Below are positions 60,556 to 64,000 of a stretch of DNA of 64,000 bases, in pieces (the stretch's first letter is position 1; every line of letters begins with the position of its first letter). The stretch lies in assembly GCF_000429025.1 (NCBI RefSeq), contig NZ_AUBB01000031.1, positions 62,001 to 126,000 of the forward strand, written 5' to 3'. This stretch comes from Actinospineispora spinosispora DSM 44797 (GTDB lineage Bacteria > Actinomycetota > Actinomycetes > Mycobacteriales > Pseudonocardiaceae). The position numbers and the translations under genes were made by a program. The notes beneath the pieces were generated by a model. The model did not search any database. It saw only the letters and a program-made list of their open reading frames with translations, and had not been told where the DNA came from.

Positions 60556-61731
60556 CGCTGCTCACCGGCCTCTTCGGCGGTGGCGCGCAGCTGATTGATG
60601 GTAGTCATGACGGTGCCGATCTCGATCGTTCCGGCGTACCGGCCACGCTCCTTGGTCACGACCGCGGAGCCGCCCTCCGCGAGAATCGCCTCCAACGCAT
60701 CCCGCAGGGTCGACTGCGTGGTGACGAAGTCGGTGATCGGTCTGCCGACCTCGGCGAGTGTGCCTGCGCCGGCCAGTTCCCCCGCTCGTACCCAGCGCAG
60801 CGGCCGATCCCGCTCGTCGAGCACCAGTGCGAAACGCCGGTTGCGCTGCTCGAGCTGCTCGCGGATCTGCGCCGGAGTCTCGTCCGACCGTGCGGTGATC
60901 GCCTCGTCGGCGAGCGGCACGTCCCGCACCCGGATCAGGGAGAGCTGCTTGAGCGAGGCACCCGCCCCGACGAACCCGGCCACCGTCTCGTCCGCCGGTT
61001 TGGCGAGGATGGCCTCCGGTGTGTCGTACTGCAGGATGGTGGATCGGGGCCCCAGCACCGCGATCCGGTCCCCCAGCTTGACCGCTTCGTCGAATTCATG
61101 GGTGACGAACACGACCGTTTTGCGCAGCTCCAGCTGCAGCCTCATCAACTCGTCCTGTAGGTTTCCCCTGGTGATCGGGTCGACCGCGCCGAAAGGCTCG
61201 TCCATCAGCAGTACCGGCGGGTCCGCGGCCAGTGCCCTGGCCACCCCGACCCGCTGCTGCTGCCCGCCGGAGAGCCGGCGCGGGTAGCGGTCGTGGTACT
61301 CGGCGGGATCCAGGCCGACCAGGTCGAGCATCTCCTCGACCCGGGCGGCGATCCGTTCCTTCGGCCAGCGCAGCAGTCTGGGCACCATGCCCACGTTCTG
61401 CGCCACCGTCAGGTGCGGGAACAGCCCCGCCTGCTGGATGGCGTATCCGATGGTGCGGCGCAGTTGAACCGCGTCCAGTGACCGGTTGTCCCGGCCGCCG
61501 ATGGTGATGGTTCCCGAGGTCGGCTCGATCAACCGGTTGATCATCTTCATGGTGGTGGTCTTGCCGCAGCCGGATGGGCCGACGAAGACCACGACCTCGC
61601 CTGCCGGGATGTGCATGCTGCAGTCGTCCACCGCGGCCGGGGTAGCGCTTGCCGACCTTGTCCAGCTCGATGTCGACGCCGGACACGGCCGAAGGCGGCT
61701 CACCGATCGTCTGTTCAGCGGTCTGTGTCAC
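60552..61731 (-). pseudogene. Osmoprotectant ABC transporter ATPase (OpuCA-like), frameshifted near 5' end
   Basis: From GTG 61731 the frame reads MTQTAEQTIGEPPSAVSG and IELDKVGKRYPG, then runs out of phase. The second frame continues from the same spot with PAAVDDCSMHIPAGEVVVFV, Walker A GPSGCGKTT, LSGGQQQRVGVARALA, VLLMDEPFGAVDP and two C-terminal CBS-like segments. The natural join (KRYPG-AAVDDC) needs one or two bases restored in the run CCCGGCCGCGG near 61643. A restart at GTG 61703 in the second frame would give a protein lacking the first beta strand. Error or real mutation cannot be told here. Confidence 0.85.
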
Positions 61732-62371
61732 GGATTCCCCTCGGGACGGTCAGGCGGGCGATGAGCAGGTAGACCCCGTCGAGCAGGAGCGCGAGGATGA
61801 CGATGCCCAGCGTGCCCGCCGCGACGTTGTTGATCGCGTTGGCGCTGCCGATCTGGGCCAGCCCGGAGAAGATGTGCAGGCCCAGACCAGGGCCTTTGGC
61901 GTATGCGGCGATCGCGGCGATACCCATCAGCAATTGGGTGGCGACCCGCAGTCCGGCCAGAATGGACGGCCACGCCAGTCGCAGCTCCACCATGGTGAGT
62001 ACCTGGATCCGGCTCATCCCGATGCCCTCGGCCGCGCCGACGGCGGCCGGGTCGACGCTGTCCAGACCGACGATGGTGTTACGGATGATCGGCAGCAGCG
62101 CGTAGAGCACCAGGGTGATGACCGTCGGTGTCACACCGAGCCCGAACACCGGGATCAGCACGCCGATCAGCGCGAACGACGGAATGGTGAGGATCGCGCT
62201 CGCCGCCGCTGCGGTGATGGCCGAACGGAGCGCACCCCGGTACACCGCGATCCCGATCAGCACCCCGATGACGGCGGCCACCGCCACCGACTGGGCCACC
62301 GCGCTGGCGTGCTGGTATGCGTCCAGCAGCAGGCCGGGTAGGTGGTCGAGCACATATCCGCCGAAACTCAT
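61715..62371 (-). CDS. Osmoprotectant ABC transporter permease
   Basis: A 218-residue permease with five to six hydrophobic segments. It carries LTIPSFALIGVLIPVFGLG, LLPIIRNTIVGLDSVDPAAV, and the docking loop GAAEGIGMSRIQVLTMVELR, the same motif order as in the permease at 59725. Its 3' end overlaps the ATPase start by 17 bases, and it begins three bases after the hydrolase gene. Confidence 0.93.
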   Translation of the reverse strand: MSFGGYVLDHLPGLLLDAYQHASAVAQSVAVAAVIGVLIGIAVYRGALRSAITAAAASAILTIPSFALIGVLIPVFGLGVTPTVITLVLYALLPIIRNTIVGLDSVDPAAVGAAEGIGMSRIQVLTMVELRLAWPSILAGLRVATQLLMGIAAIAAYAKGPGLGLHIFSGLAQIGSANAINNVAAGTLGIVILALLLDGVYLLIARLTVPRGIRDTDR

Positions 62372-62374
62372 CGC

Positions 62375-63274
62375 TCACCCGCCGAGCGCGGCGTGCAGGA
62401 ACTCGTCGAGCAGCGCCACGACCCGCTTGAACGTCGGGTCGTCGTCGAACATCCACTCGGTGTGGCCGCGGTCGGGCAGCAGCTCGAGCCGTTTCGGTTC
62501 GCCTGCCTGGGCATACAGCGACCGTGCCTCCACCGGCTTGTACAGCTCGTTGCGCCCGCCGTGCACGATCAGCAGCGGGCGCGGCGCGATGCGATCCACC
62601 ACCCGCTCCGGGGAGAACCGCAGCAGCAGGTCGGCCGATTCCAGGGTGACCCCGGTGCCGAAACCCGGCGCCTGATACAGCTGTTCGCCGACGTACTCGG
62701 TGGTGCGGTCGTCCAGGTTCAGCCGAACGATGTCCCACGGATCGGCGATCTCCGAGCGGCCGCTCATCGCCCGGTGGCTCCGGTCTGCCTCGACGCGGCG
62801 AAGCAGGCTCTCCCAGGACTCGTCATCGTGCATGCCCCGGGTGGAGCGGGTGCCGTCGGCGACTCCGTTGAGGCAGGCCACCGCCTTGACCCGGGGGTCT
62901 TCGGCCGCCTCCGCGATCACCACGCCACCACCCAATCCCCAGCCGAGAAGCGCCAGCCGGGACGGATCCACCTCGGGCACGGTGCTCAGCCGGTCGATCC
63001 CGGCGCGGACGTCCTCCACCCATTCCTGCGGGACCAGCCTGCCCCGTTCGCCCTCGCTGAGTCCGAAGCCGCGGTAATCGAAGGCCAGCACGGCGTAGCC
63101 GAGCGGGTTCAGCGCGCGGGCGAACCGCTCCGGGTGGATCACCTTCTGGCCCTGGTACCCGGAGCAGACCACCACCACCGGGGATCGGGTATCCCGCTCG
63201 GCGCCGCTGGGTAGGTGCAGATCCGCGTCCAGGCGCAGTCCGCTGGAGAAGAACGGCAATGCCTGGACACTCAC
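62375..63274 (-). CDS. Alpha/beta hydrolase without the usual nucleophile serine
   Basis: A 299-residue protein with a clear alpha/beta hydrolase plan: VVVVCSGYQGQ (first strand and oxyanion loop), AVLAFDYRGFGLSEG, the acid-bearing strand PRPLLIVHGGRNELYKPVEA and the histidine in LPDRGHTEW. The nucleophile elbow reads LLGWGLGGG (about residues 113-121), where GxSxG would be expected, so the Ser position is Gly. It may be inactive or use other chemistry. It is coupled by GTGA to the IclR gene and sits three bases before the osmoprotectant permease, so all are one operon. Confidence 0.85.
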   Translation of the reverse strand: MSVQALPFFSSGLRLDADLHLPSGAERDTRSPVVVVCSGYQGQKVIHPERFARALNPLGYAVLAFDYRGFGLSEGERGRLVPQEWVEDVRAGIDRLSTVPEVDPSRLALLGWGLGGGVVIAEAAEDPRVKAVACLNGVADGTRSTRGMHDDESWESLLRRVEADRSHRAMSGRSEIADPWDIVRLNLDDRTTEYVGEQLYQAPGFGTGVTLESADLLLRFSPERVVDRIAPRPLLIVHGGRNELYKPVEARSLYAQAGEPKRLELLPDRGHTEWMFDDDPTFKRVVALLDEFLHAALGG

Positions 63275-64000
63275 GAACTACTCCTCATGTCGTCGGGCCG
63301 GTGCCCGTTCGGTGGTGGTGCCGTGGTCAGTGCACGGCTGAGCTGATCGGCGGCGGTGCGTACCTCGTTCCCGGCGCGCGCCATGGCGCGACCGAGCCGA
63401 AACGCGGGGCCGGAGATGTTGAGTGCGGCGACGATGTGGCCTCTGAAGTCCCGCACCGGCGCCGCCACACCGACCAGATCCGCCTCGAACTCCTCCTGCG
63501 TCGCCGCGTAGCCCAGCTCACGCGCCGCGCTCAGCCTGGCGAGCTGCTCGGTCAGGTCGGTGGTCGCGTTGGGCCCGTATTCGCCTGGCGGCGCATCGTC
63601 CAACAGCGCCTGAATCTCCGCGCCGGTGTGCTCGAACAGCAGCGCCCGGCCCGCCGACGTGCAGTGCATCGGCGTGCACCGGCCGATCCAGCCGACGGAC
63701 TGGATGGACCGAGCGGGACTGTGCGACAGCACGGTGAGTGCCCCGGCACCGTCCAGCACCGACAGGTGGGCACGTTCACCGAGGCGGGAGACCAGGCGTC
63801 GAAGCACCTGCGGCGCCAGTGCACGTAGGTGCTGGTCGGCGGCACCGGCGGCCAGCGTGAACACCCGCCACCCCAACCGGTAGCGCAACGTCTCCGGGTC
63901 GCGGGCCACGAGGCCCACCTCGGCGAGTGCCTTGAGCGAACGCGAGACCTGGCTCTTCTCCCGGTGCAGCAGCCGCGCGATCTGCACGACACCGAGTCCG
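63271..64000 (-). CDS. IclR family transcriptional regulator, 5' end outside window
   Basis: The frame is open to base 64000, reading GLGVVQIARLLHREKSQVSR as the end of the winged-helix domain, followed by the effector-binding domain: LGWRVFTLAAGA, HLSVLDGAGALTVL, the PMHCTSAGRALLFE segment and GVAAPVRDF-x5-AALNISGPAFRLG, all typical of IclR. It is first in the operon with the hydrolase and osmoprotectant importer and probably controls it. The start lies beyond the window. Its ligand is unknown. Confidence 0.93.
   Translation of the reverse strand, partial: GLGVVQIARLLHREKSQVSRSLKALAEVGLVARDPETLRYRLGWRVFTLAAGAADQHLRALAPQVLRRLVSRLGERAHLSVLDGAGALTVLSHSPARSIQSVGWIGRCTPMHCTSAGRALLFEHTGAEIQALLDDAPPGEYGPNATTDLTEQLARLSAARELGYAATQEEFEADLVGVAAPVRDFRGHIVAALNISGPAFRLGRAMARAGNEVRTAADQLSRALTTAPPPNGHRPDDMRSSS

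Noticed and set aside
1-64000. tRNA, rRNA and CRISPR arrays
   Set aside because: No tRNA-like CCA-ended cloverleaf, rRNA segment or regularly spaced direct-repeat array was recognised by eye. A covariance-model scan could still reveal a small RNA.

Overview
The window is high-GC DNA from an actinobacterium. Lsr2-type nucleoid protein, frequent GTG starts, many 4-base ATGA/GTGA gene overlaps, DUF3556 and HTTM/DUF5819 membrane proteins and low-complexity secreted proteins all fit a mycolate-containing genus such as Nocardia; the genus is an inference. About 60 genes are supported. No rRNA, tRNA or CRISPR array was recognised. A plasmid-like Rep/RHH/ParA/partner module at 46.3-50.4 kb means the window could be a large plasmid, or a chromosome carrying an integrated one.

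Layout. 0-7.1 kb: end of an SDR oxidoreductase, a His/Gly-rich secreted protein, then a minus-strand ribose-type ABC importer (ATPase, permease, lipoprotein) linked to a luciferase-like monooxygenase gene with an in-frame TGA. 7.4-13.3 kb: a GT-C glycosyltransferase, a lipoprotein alpha/beta hydrolase, and a DUF5819-HTTM pair flanked by small secreted peptides. 13.4-19.2 kb: tautomerase, two NTF2-like proteins and an MFS transporter among decayed genes (HxlR regulator, IS5 transposase, DUF6461 protein). 19.6-25.3 kb: a tightly coupled six-gene carbohydrate ABC importer operon that includes a two-domain GNAT-like acyltransferase and a P-loop kinase-like protein.

25.4-45.5 kb: an aminoglycoside-phosphotransferase-like gene broken by TAG, a methyltransferase, a truncated MacB-like permease next to a 51-residue amphipathic peptide, low-complexity envelope proteins, a coupled ZIP-like/beta-helix/hydrolase operon, zinc-ribbon membrane proteins, a two-component system, DUF3556 and Lsr2. 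46.3-50.4 kb: replication/partition module. 50.4-58.7 kb: a MacA-like adaptor with a long Gly-rich insertion and a MacB-like permease with an N-terminal zinc ribbon, bracketing five secreted or membrane-anchored small proteins. The unit is bounded by inverted half-copies of a 72-base palindromic element that also occurs in full at 25.4 and 33.2 kb. 58.7-64 kb: an osmoprotectant (OpuC-like) ABC importer with a frameshifted ATPase gene, an alpha/beta hydrolase lacking the usual nucleophile serine, and an IclR regulator running off the end.

The most notable candidate is the MacA/MacB-bracketed secreted-protein unit with its inverted-repeat ends. Six or so disrupted genes in 64 kb point either to active gene decay or to residual sequence errors; reads would decide.
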